DNA of 64,000 bases from Streptomyces zinciresistens K42 (GTDB taxonomy: Bacteria; Actinomycetota; Actinomycetes; Streptomycetales; Streptomycetaceae). The number at the start of each line of letters is the position of its first letter. Positions within the stretch are counted from its first letter, which is position 1. The position numbers were made by a program, and so were the translations under genes. The stretch spans positions 23,165 to 87,164 of the forward strand of contig NZ_AGBF01000011.1 in the NCBI RefSeq assembly GCF_000225525.1, read 5' to 3'. The notes under the pieces are model-generated. The model worked only from the letters and a program-made list of their open reading frames with translations, made no database searches and was not told where the DNA came from. Of this stretch, positions 54,674 through 64,000 are shown piece after piece.

Positions 54674-55291
54674 TTAGAGCGGTCGCAGTGCCGGTTCCTT
54701 CTGAACGGCGCCCAGCAGTCTGTCGAGCGCCATCTCGACGTCTTCCTTCCACGACAGCGTCGTGCGGAGTTCCAGGCGCAGGCGAGGGGACGTCGGATGC
54801 GGCCGGACCGTCTTGAAGCCCACGGCCAGCAGATGGTCCGCCGGCAGAACACAGGCCGGTTCCTTCCAGCGTGCGTCACCGAACGCCTCGATCGCCTTGA
54901 AGCCCCGTCGCAGCAGATCCTTGGCGACCGTCTGAACCATCACCCGGCCCAGCCCCTGCCCCTGGTAGCCCGGCATGATGAAGCCGGTCATCAACTGCAC
55001 CGCGTCCGATGACACCGGGCTCGTGGAGAAGGCCGTCGAGCGGGGGACATACGCCGGCGGCGCGTAGAGCACGAAGCCCACCGGTACCTCGTCGATGTAG
55101 ACGACCCGACCGCACGAGCCCCAGTCCAGCAGGACGGCGGAGATCCAGGACTCCTTCTCCACGGCCGAGGTGCCCGCCTTTACCGCGGCCTCACCACTGA
55201 CCGGGTCCAACTCCCAGAAGACACACGAGCGGCAGCGCTGGGGAAGGTCCGGAAGGTTGTCCAGCGTGAGCGGTACGAGCCGGCGCCCCAT
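54674..55291 (-). CDS. GNAT-family acetyltransferase
   Basis: 205 residues. Full GNAT domain with acetyl-CoA loop MPGYQGQGLGRVMVQTVAKDLL (about residues 107-128) and a Cys-rich start (RCRSCVFWELDP) that resembles putative zinc/thiol-sensitive N-acetyltransferases. The gene sits next to parB in Streptomyces; its role is not established. ATG at 55291 with GAGGAA upstream. A short ORF overlaps its start. Confidence 0.87.
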   Translation of the reverse strand: MGRRLVPLTLDNLPDLPQRCRSCVFWELDPVSGEAAVKAGTSAVEKESWISAVLLDWGSCGRVVYIDEVPVGFVLYAPPAYVPRSTAFSTSPVSSDAVQLMTGFIMPGYQGQGLGRVMVQTVAKDLLRRGFKAIEAFGDARWKEPACVLPADHLLAVGFKTVRPHPTSPRLRLELRTTLSWKEDVEMALDRLLGAVQKEPALRPL

Positions 55292-55437
55292 GAAGGCTGT
55301 TCCTCGCTTCCTTCGCCCGCAGCACCGCGAGCGGCAGTCAGGGCGCTTCGTTCCTTGAGCAGGCTGCCGACGAACCCGCCGACCGCCCCGAGTCCAAGAC
55401 CCGCGCTCACCAGTCCGGTGCGGCTCACCGTTCGCAT
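55180..55437 (-). CDS. Doubtful short membrane ORF overlapping the GNAT start
   Basis: 85 codons beginning MRTVSRTGLVSAGLGLGAVGGFVGSLLKE, with one hydrophobic helix. It overlaps the GNAT gene by about 110 bp in another frame, where its sequence (RSRWTTFRTFPSAAARV) looks like a shadow. If real, only the first ~45 residues carry a plausible function. The rest of the 55292-55608 gap holds only the parB terminator. Confidence 0.3.
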   Translation of the reverse strand: MRTVSRTGLVSAGLGLGAVGGFVGSLLKERSALTAARGAAGEGSEEQPSWGAGSYRSRWTTFRTFPSAAARVSSGSWTRSVVRPR

Positions 55438-55533
55438 GGCCCCCGCCTCTCTAAGAGGTCTGCCAGGTGGATGCGCCATACCCGCTCGCATCGTATCCAG
55501 CATGAGATTCCCTCGATACCGACTGAAAGCAAA

Positions 55534-55574
55534 GAGCGGGCCGTGTTCCGGTACACACCGGACACGGCCCGCTC
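55534..55574 (-). terminator. Terminator after parB
   Basis: GAGCGGGCCGTGTTCCGGT (55534-55552) pairs with ACCGGACACGGCCCGCTC (55557-55574), one bulge, loop ACAC. Confidence 0.88.
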
Positions 55575-55608
55575 AGCCGGACAGGAACCCGCATGGTCCC
55601 CTGCGGCC

Positions 55609-56709
55609 TCAGTCCTTCACGTCTTCCTCGGCATCGATGAGCAGACTCTTCTGAAGCGCCAGCTTCTCACCGGGAGCAAGCGTGCTGAGGATCCGCTCCA
55701 GATCGTCCGGGGAGGCGAACTCCACGGTGATCTTGCCCTTCTTCTGTCCGAGCTCGACCTTCACCCGGGTCTCGAAGCGATCCGAGAGACGCGTCGCCAA
55801 GTCGGACAGTGCCGGAGAAGGCACCGAGCCCGCGCGCGGGCCACGAGCACGCGTCGCCTTCTGCGGGCGCGAGCTCATCAGCTGCACGATCTCCTCGACG
55901 GACCGCACGGACAGCCCCTCGGCGACCACACGATAGGCCAACTGCTCCTGCTCCTCCGGGTCCTCCACGGAGAGCAGCGCCCGCGCATGGCCGGCCGAGA
56001 GCACCCCGGCCGCAACCCGGCTCTGGACCTTCGGCGTGAGCCTCAGCAGGCGCAGCGTGTTGGAGACCTGCGGCCGCGAACGGCCGATCCTGTCCGCCAG
56101 CTGATCGTGCGTGCAGTTGAAGTCCTTGAGCAGCTGATCGTAGGCGGCCGCCTCTTCGATCGGGTTCAGCTGTGCGCGGTGGAGGTTCTCCAGAAGGGCG
56201 TCCAGGAGAAGCTTCTCGTCATCCGTCGCCCGGACGATCGCGGGGATCGCCTCCAGGCCGGCTTCGCGGCAGGCCCGCCAACGACGCTCACCCATGATGA
56301 GTTCGTATCGGGCGGGACCGACCTGGCGTACGACGATCGGCTGGAGGAGGCCGACCTCCTGGATGGAGGTGACCAGCTCCTGGAGCGCGTCCTCGTCGAA
56401 GGTGTCGCGAGGTTGCCGCGGGTTCGGGGTGATCTGGTCGAGAGGAATCTCCGCGAAGTGCGCCCCCATCGGGGCTGCGGGAACCTCCTCGCTGACGAAC
56501 GACGCCAGCTCCTCTGTTTCACGTGAAACAGGCGCCAGCGTGGCCACCTTGGCCGCGGCCACCCCACGGTCGTTCAGACCCGGGACAACGGCCGCGGACG
56601 TGGAAGCAGCGGCTCCCCCGACAGCCGGCGGCGGCACCGTCTTCTCCGTCGGCGCACTGGGGATCAGCGCGCCGAGGCCACGACCCAACCCCCTCCGTCG
56701 CTCGCTCAC
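55609..56709 (-). CDS. parB: Chromosome partitioning protein ParB
   Basis: 366 residues. N-terminal [12 protein letters not shown], then the CTP-binding ParB/Srx domain ([35 protein letters not shown]), the HTH ([21 protein letters not shown]) that reads parS, and the C-terminal dimerisation domain ([16 protein letters not shown]). Loads at parS and spreads to organise the origin region during sporulation. Overlaps parA by 4 bp (ATGA). A parS lies in its own 5' coding region as V-S-R-E-T, residues 61-65. Confidence 0.98.
   Translation of the reverse strand: MSERRRGLGRGLGALIPSAPTEKTVPPPAVGGAAASTSAAVVPGLNDRGVAAAKVATLAPVSRETEELASFVSEEVPAAPMGAHFAEIPLDQITPNPRQPRDTFDEDALQELVTSIQEVGLLQPIVVRQVGPARYELIMGERRWRACREAGLEAIPAIVRATDDEKLLLDALLENLHRAQLNPIEEAAAYDQLLKDFNCTHDQLADRIGRSRPQVSNTLRLLRLTPKVQSRVAAGVLSAGHARALLSVEDPEEQEQLAYRVVAEGLSVRSVEEIVQLMSSRPQKATRARGPRAGSVPSPALSDLATRLSDRFETRVKVELGQKKGKITVEFASPDDLERILSTLAPGEKLALQKSLLIDAEEDVKD
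56516..56529. promoter_or_regulatory. parS site (exact) inside parB
   Basis: Exact GTTTCACGTGAAAC within parB codons 61-65. Confidence 0.95.
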
Positions 56710-57986
56710 TGGATCCCCTCCACCATGCTCGGATTGTTCTGCGCGCCGAAGTGGGCGTTCGTCGGGTCGTAGGAGACACCGACCCCCTTCAGAGCGATTT
56801 CTCGCGCCGCCTCAAGATAAGACAAGGCACCGCTTGACCCCGGATCGTAGGTCAGCACCGTCTGCCCATAGCTCGGCGCCTCCGAGATACGGACGGAGCG
56901 GGGAATGCTCGTGCGCAGCACCTCATCGCCGAAGTGGGTGCGCACCTCGTCGGCCACCTGGGACGCAAGCCGTGTCCGGCCGTCGTACATGGTGAGCAGG
57001 ATCGTCGAGACATGCAGGGCGGGGTTGAGATGCCCCCGCACCAGGTCGACGTTCCGGAGCAGCTGCCCCAGACCCTCCAGCGCGTAGTACTCGCACTGAA
57101 TCGGGATCAGGACCTCCTGCCCTGCCACCATCGCGTTGACCGTCAGCAGGCCGAGCGAGGGCGGGCAGTCGATGAGGACGTAGTCCAGCGGCTGCTCATA
57201 CGCCTGGATCGCCCTCTGGAGCCGGCTCTCACGGGCCACCAGGGACACGAGTTCGATCTCCGCACCGGCGAGATCGATCGTGGCGGGGGCGCAGAAGAGA
57301 CCCTCGACATCGGGGACGGGCTGGACGACCTCGGACAGGGGCTTGCTCTCGACCAAGACGTCATAGATGGACGGGACTTCGGCGTGGTGGTCGATCCCCA
57401 GGGCCGTGGACGCGTTGCCCTGAGGGTCGAGGTCGATCACCAGGACACGGCTGCCGTGCAGGGCCAAGGACGCGGCAAGGTTGACAGTCGTCGTCGTCTT
57501 GCCCACGCCACCCTTCTGGTTGGCGACCACCATGACGCGGGTCTGTTCGGGTCGCGGCAGGCCCTCGCCCGCTCGGCCCAGAGCCTCTACCGCCAGTTGG
57601 GCGGCACGACCGATGGGAGTGTCGTCCATCGGGGGCGGTGTTTCACGTGAAACATCCGCCCCCATCGATTCGGTACGGGGACCGGGGACCGGATCGGTCA
57701 TCGGTCCCGCGATGTTGGCGTCGGACCGCAAGGATTCACTCTCCTCGACTTCAGGCTCGCAATGAACAGAGCCTCCCATGCCTTCGGGGTCGCGAACCAG
57801 TGAGGCCGGTTGTTCTGTGGAGAAATCCACCTCTGTGGACAACTCCGTGCCCCTCACGGGGGACGGGACCTCATCAGAGGCTCCCTCTCTCAGCGAACCC
57901 AGGGGCTTTCGGTCACGTGGTTCGGCCGCAGCGCGGCCGCGGCTGATGATCCCGTGCAGCAATGAGCGACGTTTCACGTGAAACAC
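56706..57986 (-). CDS. parA: Chromosome partitioning ATPase ParA
   Basis: Up to 426 residues. The ParA/Soj core starts about residue 150: [22 protein letters not shown] (deviant Walker A), [17 protein letters not shown], then [17 protein letters not shown]. The N-terminal ~150 residues are poorly conserved low complexity. The first possible start is GTG at 57986, touching a parS and without a clear ribosome site; ATG at 57779 (357 residues) is a strong alternative, which would put the two DnaA boxes at 57816-57842 in the upstream region. Two parS sites (57640 and 57971) lie in this 5' part. Cotranscribed with parB. Confidence 0.93.
   Translation of the reverse strand: MFHVKRRSLLHGIISRGRAAAEPRDRKPLGSLREGASDEVPSPVRGTELSTEVDFSTEQPASLVRDPEGMGGSVHCEPEVEESESLRSDANIAGPMTDPVPGPRTESMGADVSRETPPPMDDTPIGRAAQLAVEALGRAGEGLPRPEQTRVMVVANQKGGVGKTTTTVNLAASLALHGSRVLVIDLDPQGNASTALGIDHHAEVPSIYDVLVESKPLSEVVQPVPDVEGLFCAPATIDLAGAEIELVSLVARESRLQRAIQAYEQPLDYVLIDCPPSLGLLTVNAMVAGQEVLIPIQCEYYALEGLGQLLRNVDLVRGHLNPALHVSTILLTMYDGRTRLASQVADEVRTHFGDEVLRTSIPRSVRISEAPSYGQTVLTYDPGSSGALSYLEAAREIALKGVGVSYDPTNAHFGAQNNPSMVEGIQ
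57640..57653. promoter_or_regulatory. parS site (exact) inside parA
   Basis: Exact GTTTCACGTGAAAC in the 5' part of parA, read as V-S-R-E-T. Confidence 0.95.
57816..57842 (-). promoter_or_regulatory. Two DnaA boxes in the 5' part of parA
   Basis: On the minus strand TTGTCCACA (57834-57842, the Streptomyces consensus) and TTCTCCACA (57816-57824), 18 bp start to start. If parA starts at 57779 they lie 37-63 bp upstream of it. Confidence 0.6.
57971..57984. promoter_or_regulatory. parS site (exact) at the parA 5' end
   Basis: Exact GTTTCACGTGAAAC; the GTG codon at the most upstream possible parA start overlaps its edge. Confidence 0.95.
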
Positions 57987-58077
57987 GATGCACAGCAGCC
58001 GTGGCCGAATTGCCGCGACACTCCGGCATGGGCGGGTTGGCCAGCTTGTGTGGAGTACGTCTCGTCGTCAGGACGGA

Positions 58078-58794
58078 TCAGCGGCGTCGGCGGGTCCGGC
58101 TCGTTCTGGCAGCCTTCGCTCGCTTCGCCGCGAACCGCACGCCGCCCGGACTCTCTCCGACCTCGACGCGCACGACCGTGGACATCGGATCGACGATGCC
58201 GTCACCTACATGGTGGATCGACGTCTCGACCGCGCCGAGTTTGCTGAGAGCCGTCGCCGCGCTCTTCAGCTCCTCCTCCGCGGCGTCTCCCTTGAGCGCC
58301 AGCATCTCGCCGTAGGGCCGCAGCAGGGGGATGCCCCAGGTGGCCAGCCGGTCCAGGGGAGCGACCGCGCGAGCGGTCACGACATGCACCGGAGTGAGCT
58401 TCCCCATGACCTCCTCAGCGCGGCCACGGACCACCGTCACATGCTCCAGGCCGAGCAACTCCACGACCTCCGTCAAGAAGGTCGTACGGCGCAGCAGAGG
58501 CTCCAGGAGGGTGATCTTCAGGTCCTCGCGGACCAGCGCCAGGGGGATGCCGGGCAGGCCGGCGCCGGAGCCCACATCGCACACGGTGACGCCCTCGGGC
58601 ACGACCTCGGAGAGCACCGCGCAGTTCAGCAGGTGCCGCTCCCACAGTCGGGGCACCTCACGCGGGCCGATCAGACCACGCTGGACACCTGCCTCGGCGA
58701 GCAGTTCGGCGTAGCGGACCGCATCAGCGAAGCGATCGCCGAACACCTCACGTGCCTTGTCGGGCGCAGGGGGGAGCTCCGCTGCCTCCGTCAC
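58078..58794 (-). CDS. rsmG: 16S rRNA (guanine527-N7)-methyltransferase
   Basis: 238 residues. The SAM-binding motif VCDVGSGAGLPGIPLAL is in the first half, with LLNCAVLSEVVPEGVT before it and PLDRLATWGIPLLRPYGEMLALKG later. The tail is basic (KRAKAARTSRTRRRR). Methylates G527 of 16S rRNA; loss gives low-level streptomycin resistance in Streptomyces. GTG at 58794 (AAGGACG upstream) gives the normal N-terminus VTEAAELPPAPD; the frame runs on to 58848. Lies between parA and jag, as usual. Confidence 0.97.
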   Translation of the reverse strand: MTEAAELPPAPDKAREVFGDRFADAVRYAELLAEAGVQRGLIGPREVPRLWERHLLNCAVLSEVVPEGVTVCDVGSGAGLPGIPLALVREDLKITLLEPLLRRTTFLTEVVELLGLEHVTVVRGRAEEVMGKLTPVHVVTARAVAPLDRLATWGIPLLRPYGEMLALKGDAAEEELKSAATALSKLGAVETSIHHVGDGIVDPMSTVVRVEVGESPGGVRFAAKRAKAARTSRTRRRR

Positions 58795-58873
58795 GGGGAC
58801 CGTCCTTCCGTACCGCGTCGGCGCGGTGGGCGCCGACACCAGAACCACCAGAACTATCAGGCTGACAAAGTTC

Positions 58874-58899
58874 GGCCCCGTCTGCGGACAGACGGGGCC
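58874..58899 (-). terminator. Hairpin between jag and rsmG
   Basis: GGCCCCGTCTG-CGGA-CAGACGGGGCC, a perfect 11-bp stem 19 bp after the jag stop. Confidence 0.85.
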
Positions 58900-58918
58900 G
58901 GGTGAGCGTGGGGGCCGA

Positions 58919-59431
58919 TCAGGCGGGCAGGACGACGACGAACCGCTGCGGCTCCTCGCCCTCGGACTCGCTGCGCAGCCCGGCCGACTTGACCGCGTCG
59001 TGCACGACCTTGCGCTCGAAGGGCGTCATCGGCTTGAGCTTCACGGGCTCGCCCGTGCTCTTGACCTCGGCGGCGGCCTTGGAGCCCAGCTCGGAGAGCT
59101 CGGCCCGCTTCTGGGCCCGGTACCCCCCGATGTCCAGCATCAGCCGGCTGCGGTCCCCGGTCTCCCGGTGCACGGCCAGGCGCGTGAGCTCCTGGAGCGC
59201 CTCCAGCACCTCGCCGTCGCGGCCGACCAGCTTCTGCAGGTCTCGGCCGCCGGCGTCGCTGATGATCGAGACAGCGGCGCGGTCGGCCTCGACGTCCATG
59301 TCGATGTCACCGTCGAGGTCGGCGATGTCCAGCAGACCCTCAAGGTAGTCGGCCGCGATCTCGCCCTCCTGCTCCAGGCGGGTCAGGGTGTCTGCACCCT
59401 CGACAGCGGCGGAGGTGGTGCCTTCCGTCAC
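58919..59431 (-). CDS. jag: RNA-binding protein Jag/KhpB
   Basis: 170 residues. Residues about 25-110 form a KH domain (IISDAGGRDLQKLVGRDGEVLEALQELTRLAVHRETG), then an R3H domain (LKPMTPFERKVVHDAVKS and RFVVVLP). Jag/SpoIIIJ-associated RNA binder, usually paired with yidC; here it starts 15 bp after yidC. GTG start with AAGGAG upstream. Confidence 0.95.
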   Translation of the reverse strand: MTEGTTSAAVEGADTLTRLEQEGEIAADYLEGLLDIADLDGDIDMDVEADRAAVSIISDAGGRDLQKLVGRDGEVLEALQELTRLAVHRETGDRSRLMLDIGGYRAQKRAELSELGSKAAAEVKSTGEPVKLKPMTPFERKVVHDAVKSAGLRSESEGEEPQRFVVVLPA

Positions 59432-59446
59432 GGGATGGGCTCCTTC

Positions 59447-60715
59447 TTACTTCTTGGACGGGGACTTGGGGCGCTGCGGACCGCCCTTGCGCTGCCCGGA
59501 CTGGGCCTTGCTGCGGGAACCGCCGCCGGGCTTCTGCGCGGGCTTCTTGGCCTCGCCGGACTGCTGGGCGTCCTCGGGCTGGTCGGACTTCGTCAGCGAG
59601 GTGGGCTCACCGGCCTGCTTGGTGCTCGTGGACTGGCGCTGCGACTTGCTCTGCCGCTTGGGCTGCTGCCGCTTGCCCGCGCCCGTGATCGGCGTACCGT
59701 CCTCGGTCTCGGTGGCGACGGACGCCTCGCTCCTGATCACGTTGCCGTCTGCCTGCGCGGCGAGGCTGACCTTGGCCAGACCGGTGATGAACTTGCGCTC
59801 GTACTCGTTGCGGTCGCGGCCCTTGGCGACGATGGCCTTGACGATGGCCTTCTCCCCGCGCCCACGGGTCTTGCCGTGCTGGGTGACGCGGTGGTGCAGG
59901 CGGTCCAGGTAGGCGGCCTGGGCCTTGGAGCCCGGGGTCGGGTTGTTGCGGATGACGTACATCTGCTGGCCCATGGTCCACACGTTGGTGGTCAGCCAGT
60001 AGACGAGGACACCGACCGGGAAGTTGATGCCGAAGACGGCGAACATGATCGGGAAGACGTACATCAGCATCTTCTGCTGCTGCATGAACGGCGTCTTCAC
60101 CGTGGTGTCGACGTTCTTCGTCATCAGCTGGCGCTGGGTGTAGAACTGCGACGCCGACATCAGGACGATCATGACCGCGGTGACGATGCGGACCGTGGTG
60201 AGCGAGGCGTTGAGCGCGGCGACGTCGGAGGCGCTGTCGGTGAACTTGGCCGCCAGCGGGGCGCCGAAGATGTGCGCCTGCTGGGCGCTCTCCAGCAGGC
60301 GCTGGTTGATGACACCGATCGTCTTGTTGTTGGCGATGCTGTTCAGCACGCTGTACAGGGCGAAGAAGAACGGCGACTGCGCCAGGATGGGAAGGCACGA
60401 GGAGAGCGGGTTGGTGCCCGTCTCCTTGTACAGCTTCATCATCTCTTCGGACTGGCGCTGCTTGTCGTTCTTGTAGCGCTCCTGGATCTTCTTCATCTCG
60501 GGCTGGAGCGTCTGCATCGCCCGCGTCGCCTTGATCTGCTTCACGAAGAGCGGGATCAGGCAGATACGGATCAGGATCACCAGGGACACGATGGACAGGC
60601 CCCAGGCCCACCCGGTGTCGTCGCCGAAGATGGCGCCGTACACCTTGTGGAACTGGACGATGACCCAGGAAACGGGTGTGGTGATGAAGGTGAAGAGGCT
60701 GGCAATCGTGTCCAC
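59447..60715 (-). CDS. yidC: Membrane protein insertase YidC
   Basis: 422 residues, the Gram-positive (SpoIIIJ) type. Hydrophobic helix near residue 15, then [40 protein letters not shown] and the conserved [14 protein letters not shown] long basic, Gln/Lys-rich C-terminal tail ([15 protein letters not shown]) is ribosome-facing. GTG start at 60715, 3 bp after yidD. Confidence 0.96.
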   Translation of the reverse strand: MDTIASLFTFITTPVSWVIVQFHKVYGAIFGDDTGWAWGLSIVSLVILIRICLIPLFVKQIKATRAMQTLQPEMKKIQERYKNDKQRQSEEMMKLYKETGTNPLSSCLPILAQSPFFFALYSVLNSIANNKTIGVINQRLLESAQQAHIFGAPLAAKFTDSASDVAALNASLTTVRIVTAVMIVLMSASQFYTQRQLMTKNVDTTVKTPFMQQQKMLMYVFPIMFAVFGINFPVGVLVYWLTTNVWTMGQQMYVIRNNPTPGSKAQAAYLDRLHHRVTQHGKTRGRGEKAIVKAIVAKGRDRNEYERKFITGLAKVSLAAQADGNVIRSEASVATETEDGTPITGAGKRQQPKRQSKSQRQSTSTKQAGEPTSLTKSDQPEDAQQSGEAKKPAQKPGGGSRSKAQSGQRKGGPQRPKSPSKK

Positions 60716-60718
60716 TAA

Positions 60719-61072
60719 TCATGCTCCTTGGACATGGGACGGAGTCTCTGCGGCCGGGCTCGAGGGCGATGTCGCCTCGGTGGCCGGTTCGGCGGCGGAG
60801 GTCCCGCCCTTGCGTGCGCGCCAGGCGTTGCGCAGCAGTTCGTGCCACCGCGGGCGCTTGCGCGGGGGGACATGGTCCACACCGCCCAGCGACCACGGAT
60901 TGCACCGCAGGATGCGCCAGGCGGTGAGCGCCGTGCCCTTGATCGCACCGTGCCGGTCGATCGCCGTGTAGCCGTAGTGAGAACACGACGGGTAGTACTT
61001 GCACACGGGCCCCAGCAATGGACTGATCGTCCACTGGTACAGCTTGATCAGGGCCAGCAGTGGGTACTTCAT
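60719..61072 (-). CDS. yidD: Membrane protein insertion efficiency factor YidD
   Basis: 117 residues. The family core is [36 protein letters not shown], then [24 protein letters not shown], all diagnostic of YidD. The C-terminal ~35 residues are a low-complexity extension. Overlaps rnpA by 4 bp and is 3 bp from yidC. Confidence 0.95.
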   Translation of the reverse strand: MKYPLLALIKLYQWTISPLLGPVCKYYPSCSHYGYTAIDRHGAIKGTALTAWRILRCNPWSLGGVDHVPPRKRPRWHELLRNAWRARKGGTSAAEPATEATSPSSPAAETPSHVQGA

Positions 61073-61440
61073 CGCGCGCCCCCTCCCAGGAGCCGCTGCA
61101 GAGCGGCATCGAGGTCTCGGGCCAGCTGTGCATGGTCGGCGTCACCCGCACCGGGCAGCGCTCGTACGACTACCAGGCTACCGGGGGGCAGCCGGTCGAC
61201 TCGATCGCGCATCAGATGGCGAAGCCTGCGCTTCACCTTGTTCCGCACGACCGCGCCGCCGACAGCTTTGCTCACGACGAAACCCGCACGCGTCGGGGGA
61301 GCGCTCTCCCCAGGCGCGTGCGGGTCCGTGGCACCGCTACGAAGATGGACGACGAGGTGCTGGCGTCCTGCCCTGCGTCCTCGTCGGACCGCGGTCGCGA
61401 AGTCCTCGCGCCGCCTCAGCCGGTTCTCGGTGGGCAGCAC
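61069..61440 (-). CDS. rnpA: Ribonuclease P protein component
   Basis: 123 residues. The N-terminal [23 protein letters not shown] and the RNR motif region [21 protein letters not shown] are diagnostic. Binds the RNase P RNA to process tRNA 5' ends. GTG start; 21 bp after rpmH, translationally coupled to yidD through ATGA. Confidence 0.96.
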   Translation of the reverse strand: MLPTENRLRRREDFATAVRRGRRAGRQHLVVHLRSGATDPHAPGESAPPTRAGFVVSKAVGGAVVRNKVKRRLRHLMRDRVDRLPPGSLVVVRALPGAGDADHAQLARDLDAALQRLLGGGAR

Positions 61441-61461
61441 GACGGCATGACCTGACCGGGA

Positions 61462-61599
61462 TCAGGCGGACAGACGGGCGCGACCCTTGCTACGGCGGGA
61501 CGCGAGAATCGCGCGGCCGGCACGGGTGCGCATACGCAGCCGGAAGCCGTGGGTCTTCGCGCGACGACGGTTGTTCGGCTGGAAGGTGCGCTTGCTCAC
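61462..61599 (-). CDS. rpmH: 50S ribosomal protein L34
   Basis: 45 residues: starts [20 protein letters not shown] and ends [12 protein letters not shown], an exact L34 pattern. GTG start at 61599 with GGAG upstream. Heads the rpmH-rnpA-yidD-yidC-jag operon, divergent from dnaA. Confidence 0.98.
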   Translation of the reverse strand: MSKRTFQPNNRRRAKTHGFRLRMRTRAGRAILASRRSKGRARLSA

Positions 61600-61992
61600 T
61601 CGGGGGCTCCAGAGATAAATCGGGGGTTGCGGGTGCCGTCTTGGCTGTCACCGTGCGCCCACGAGTAGCTCTCGTTACGCCCGAGTGCACCGCTTACCGA
61701 TCACCTGACGCGATCTGTGCCCATCGGAGGCAGGCGGCAGCAGCCATCGACAACTCGACCTGGTTACGGTACGCGCGGCTGCGCCGTCCGGTCAAACCAG
61801 CGGTCGCGGAGGGACACTGTCCACAGGCTGGGGACAACAACTTGAACCGTACCCGCCGCGCTGACTACCGTGGCCGGACTCCGATTCGTTCCCTTGTCCC
61901 CCTGAATCCTGATCCACCCCTCTGCTCCACCCCTGTGAATCCCGAACCGTCCCACATCACACGTTCGTGGGACCTGCGAGAGAGCGTGCCCT
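61600..61992. promoter_or_regulatory. Divergent rpmH/dnaA promoter region
   Basis: 393 bp without a gene, holding the promoters of rpmH (minus) and dnaA (plus). DnaA boxes: CTGTCCACA at 61817-61825 and a one-mismatch TTGTCCCCA on the minus strand at 61829-61837, consistent with dnaA autoregulation known in Streptomyces. Confidence 0.8.
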
Positions 61993-63912
61993 GTGGCTGA
62001 CGTACCTGCCGATCTTGCCGCAGTGTGGCCACGAGTACTGGAGCAGCTCCTCGGTGAGGGCCGCGGGCAGGGCGTCGAGGTCAAGGACGAGCACTGGATC
62101 CGGCGCTGCCAGCCCCTGGCGCTGGTCGCCGACACCGCCCTCCTGGCCGTGCCGAACGAATTTGCGAAAGGTGTGCTGGAGGGCCGGCTGGCTCCTGTCG
62201 TCAGCGAGACCCTGAGCCGCGAGTGCGGCCGCCCGATCCGCATCGCGATCACGGTGGACGACTCCGCCGGAGAACCGCCGCCCCCCGCGCCCCAGCCCTC
62301 GGCCCCCTTCGAGCAGCAGGGCCGCCCGTCCTCGCAGCACCACTACGAGGAGCCGGAGCTTCCGTCGTACGAGGGCTACGGCCGTCATCGCGCCGAGGAC
62401 CAGCAGCGCGGCCCCTCCAACGATCCGCTGCCGACGGCCCGCCCCGCCTACCCCGGCGAGTACCAGCGCCCCGAGCACGCGCCCGGCAGCTGGCCGCGTG
62501 CCTCCCAGGACGACTACGGCTGGCAGCAGCAGCGGCTCGGCTTCCCGGAGCGGGACCCGTACGCCTCGCCGTCGCAGGAGCCCTTCTCCCAGAACCCCTA
62601 CCCGCAGGACTCCTACGGTCCGCCCTCCCAGGACTACCGCCCGCAGCCGCGGGAGCGCTCGTCCTACGACGGGCACCGCCCGGACTACGAGCAGCGCCGC
62701 CCCGACTACGACAAGCCGCGCGGCGACTACGACCAGGGCGGCCGCCGTGACCTGCCCGACCCGCCGGCCGGCTCCGGCCATGTGCACCGCGGGGGCCCCG
62801 TCGGCGCGAACCTGCCGACCACCGGCGCTCCCGGACCGCTCGCCGCGCAGCCCGCGCCGGCCTCCGGTCCGGGCGAGCCCACGGCGCGGCTGAATCCGAA
62901 GTACCTCTTCGACACGTTCGTCATCGGTGCCTCCAACCGCTTCGCGCACGCCGCCGCGGTCGCCGTGGCCGAGGCTCCCGCGAAGGCGTACAACCCCCTG
63001 TTCATCTACGGGGAGTCGGGGCTCGGCAAGACGCACCTGCTGCACGCGATCGGGCACTACGCGCGCAGCCTGTACCCGGGCACGCGCGTGCGGTACGTGA
63101 GCTCGGAGGAGTTCACCAACGAGTTCATCAACTCCATCCGCGACGGCAAGGGCGACAGCTTCCGCAAGCGCTACCGCGAGATGGACATCCTGCTCGTCGA
63201 CGACATCCAGTTCCTCGCGGACAAGGAGTCGACGCAGGAGGAGTTCTTCCACACCTTCAACACGCTCCACAACGCGAACAAGCAGATCGTGCTCTCCAGC
63301 GACCGGCCGCCCAAGCAGCTGGTCACGCTGGAGGACCGGCTGCGCAACCGCTTCGAGTGGGGGCTGATCACCGACGTGCAGCCGCCCGAGCTGGAGACGC
63401 GGATCGCGATCCTGCGGAAGAAGGCGGTGCAGGAGCAGCTCAACGCACCGCCGGAGGTGCTGGAGTTCATCGCCTCGCGGATCTCGCGCAACATCCGCGA
63501 GCTGGAGGGCGCGCTGATCCGGGTCACGGCGTTCGCCTCCCTCAACCGGCAGCCGGTGGACCTGGGGCTGACGGAGATCGTCCTCAAGGACCTGATCCCG
63601 GGCGGCGAGGACTCGGCGCCGGAGATCACCTCGACGGCCATCATGGGCGCGACCGCGGACTACTTCGGTCTCACGGTCGAGGACCTGTGCGGCACCTCGC
63701 GCGGCCGCGCGCTCGTCACGGCCCGCCAGATCGCCATGTACCTGTGCCGTGAGCTGACCGACCTGTCGCTGCCGAAGATCGGCGCCCTGTTCGGGGGCCG
63801 CGACCACACCACGGTCATGCACGCGGACCGCAAGATCCGCAATCTGATGGCCGAGCGGCGCTCGATCTACAACCAGGTCACCGAGCTCACGAACCGCATC
63901 AAGAACGGCTGA
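61993..63912 (+). CDS. dnaA: Chromosomal replication initiator protein DnaA
   Basis: 639 residues. Domain I has [20 protein letters not shown] (about 1-90). A very long domain II (~95-290) is rich in Pro/Gln/Tyr/Asp, typical of Streptomyces. Domain III has Walker [11 protein letters not shown] (about 340) and Walker B LLVDDIQF. The domain IV DNA-binding signature is [21 protein letters not shown] and [18 protein letters not shown] start at 61993. oriC should follow after 63912; the window ends first. Confidence 0.98.
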   Translation: MADVPADLAAVWPRVLEQLLGEGRGQGVEVKDEHWIRRCQPLALVADTALLAVPNEFAKGVLEGRLAPVVSETLSRECGRPIRIAITVDDSAGEPPPPAPQPSAPFEQQGRPSSQHHYEEPELPSYEGYGRHRAEDQQRGPSNDPLPTARPAYPGEYQRPEHAPGSWPRASQDDYGWQQQRLGFPERDPYASPSQEPFSQNPYPQDSYGPPSQDYRPQPRERSSYDGHRPDYEQRRPDYDKPRGDYDQGGRRDLPDPPAGSGHVHRGGPVGANLPTTGAPGPLAAQPAPASGPGEPTARLNPKYLFDTFVIGASNRFAHAAAVAVAEAPAKAYNPLFIYGESGLGKTHLLHAIGHYARSLYPGTRVRYVSSEEFTNEFINSIRDGKGDSFRKRYREMDILLVDDIQFLADKESTQEEFFHTFNTLHNANKQIVLSSDRPPKQLVTLEDRLRNRFEWGLITDVQPPELETRIAILRKKAVQEQLNAPPEVLEFIASRISRNIRELEGALIRVTAFASLNRQPVDLGLTEIVLKDLIPGGEDSAPEITSTAIMGATADYFGLTVEDLCGTSRGRALVTARQIAMYLCRELTDLSLPKIGALFGGRDHTTVMHADRKIRNLMAERRSIYNQVTELTNRIKNG

Positions 63913-63935
63913 CGGCCGGCGCCGCGCGGCTGCGA

Positions 63936-63967
63936 GGGCGTCCTGGGACACGCTTCCCGGGACGCCC
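63936..63967 (+). terminator. Terminator after dnaA
   Basis: GGGCGTCCTGGGA (63936-63948) pairs with TCCCGGGACGCCC (63955-63967), one mismatch, loop of six, 23 bp after the dnaA stop. Confidence 0.88.
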
Positions 63968-64000
63968 TTCGCCGTGCCCGCCCCGCCCCGCCCCGCGCCC

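Noticed and set aside
63913..64000. oriC
   Set aside because: Only a terminator and GC-rich sequence are visible; no DnaA-box cluster before the window ends, so the origin lies beyond it.

Overview
The window is a high-GC actinobacterial core-chromosome segment, almost certainly from Streptomyces. It carries the rpmH-rnpA-yidD-yidC-jag-rsmG-parA-parB block next to dnaA, the developmental pair ssgA/ssgR, cydAB with a fused cydCD, and dense copies of the Streptomyces ParB site (GTTTCACGTGAAAC). The window stops just after dnaA, so oriC, expected between dnaA and dnaN, lies immediately beyond the right edge. No prophage, transposon, CRISPR array, tRNA or rRNA is visible. The neighbourhood matches the conserved Streptomyces oriC-proximal region.

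Layout. 1-4.5 kb: cytochrome bd oxidase genes (cydA-cydB-cydCD, minus strand) behind a Rex operator. 4.6-10.2 kb: a decayed cyclophilin-fold gene, a HisC-type aminotransferase, a LacI-family regulator, a metallophosphatase and a membrane protein. 10.5-14 kb: thiC with a TPP riboswitch, then ssgA and its regulator ssgR. 14.2-26 kb: accessory metabolic genes (cupin, small membrane proteins, tyrosine phosphatase, cystathionine lyase, Nudix, flavohaemoglobin, GNATs, HbpS-like protein, MFS, serine hydrolase), including a frameshifted LysR gene and a HAD-phosphatase remnant. 26-31 kb: dnaB, a MATE transporter and the rpsF-ssb-rpsR-rplI operon. 31-41 kb: cell-wall and envelope genes (FemX-like, alanine-racemase-like, GT87, class A PBP), a PadR regulator and ino1. 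41-54.5 kb: MFS, cca, the DUF6049/murJ/pseudokinase/sigM/anti-sigma run, and trxBA behind a SigR-type promoter. 54.6-64 kb: GNAT, parB, parA, rsmG, jag, yidC, yidD, rnpA, rpmH and dnaA.

The main theme is chromosome organisation. Sixteen exact parS sites and two one-mismatch variants are spread over 1.8-58 kb. Many sit just after stop codons or between convergent genes. Two form the tips of perfect 32-34 bp terminator-like palindromes, four lie inside reading frames or remnants (always read as V-S-R-E-T), and two supply or touch start codons. DnaA-box-like 9-mers lie upstream of dnaB, inside the 5' part of parA and upstream of dnaA. I found no clearly new multi-gene system. The most interesting signals are the double use of parS sequence (terminator stems, start codons, a riboswitch arm) and the DnaA boxes at parA and at dnaB/MATE.
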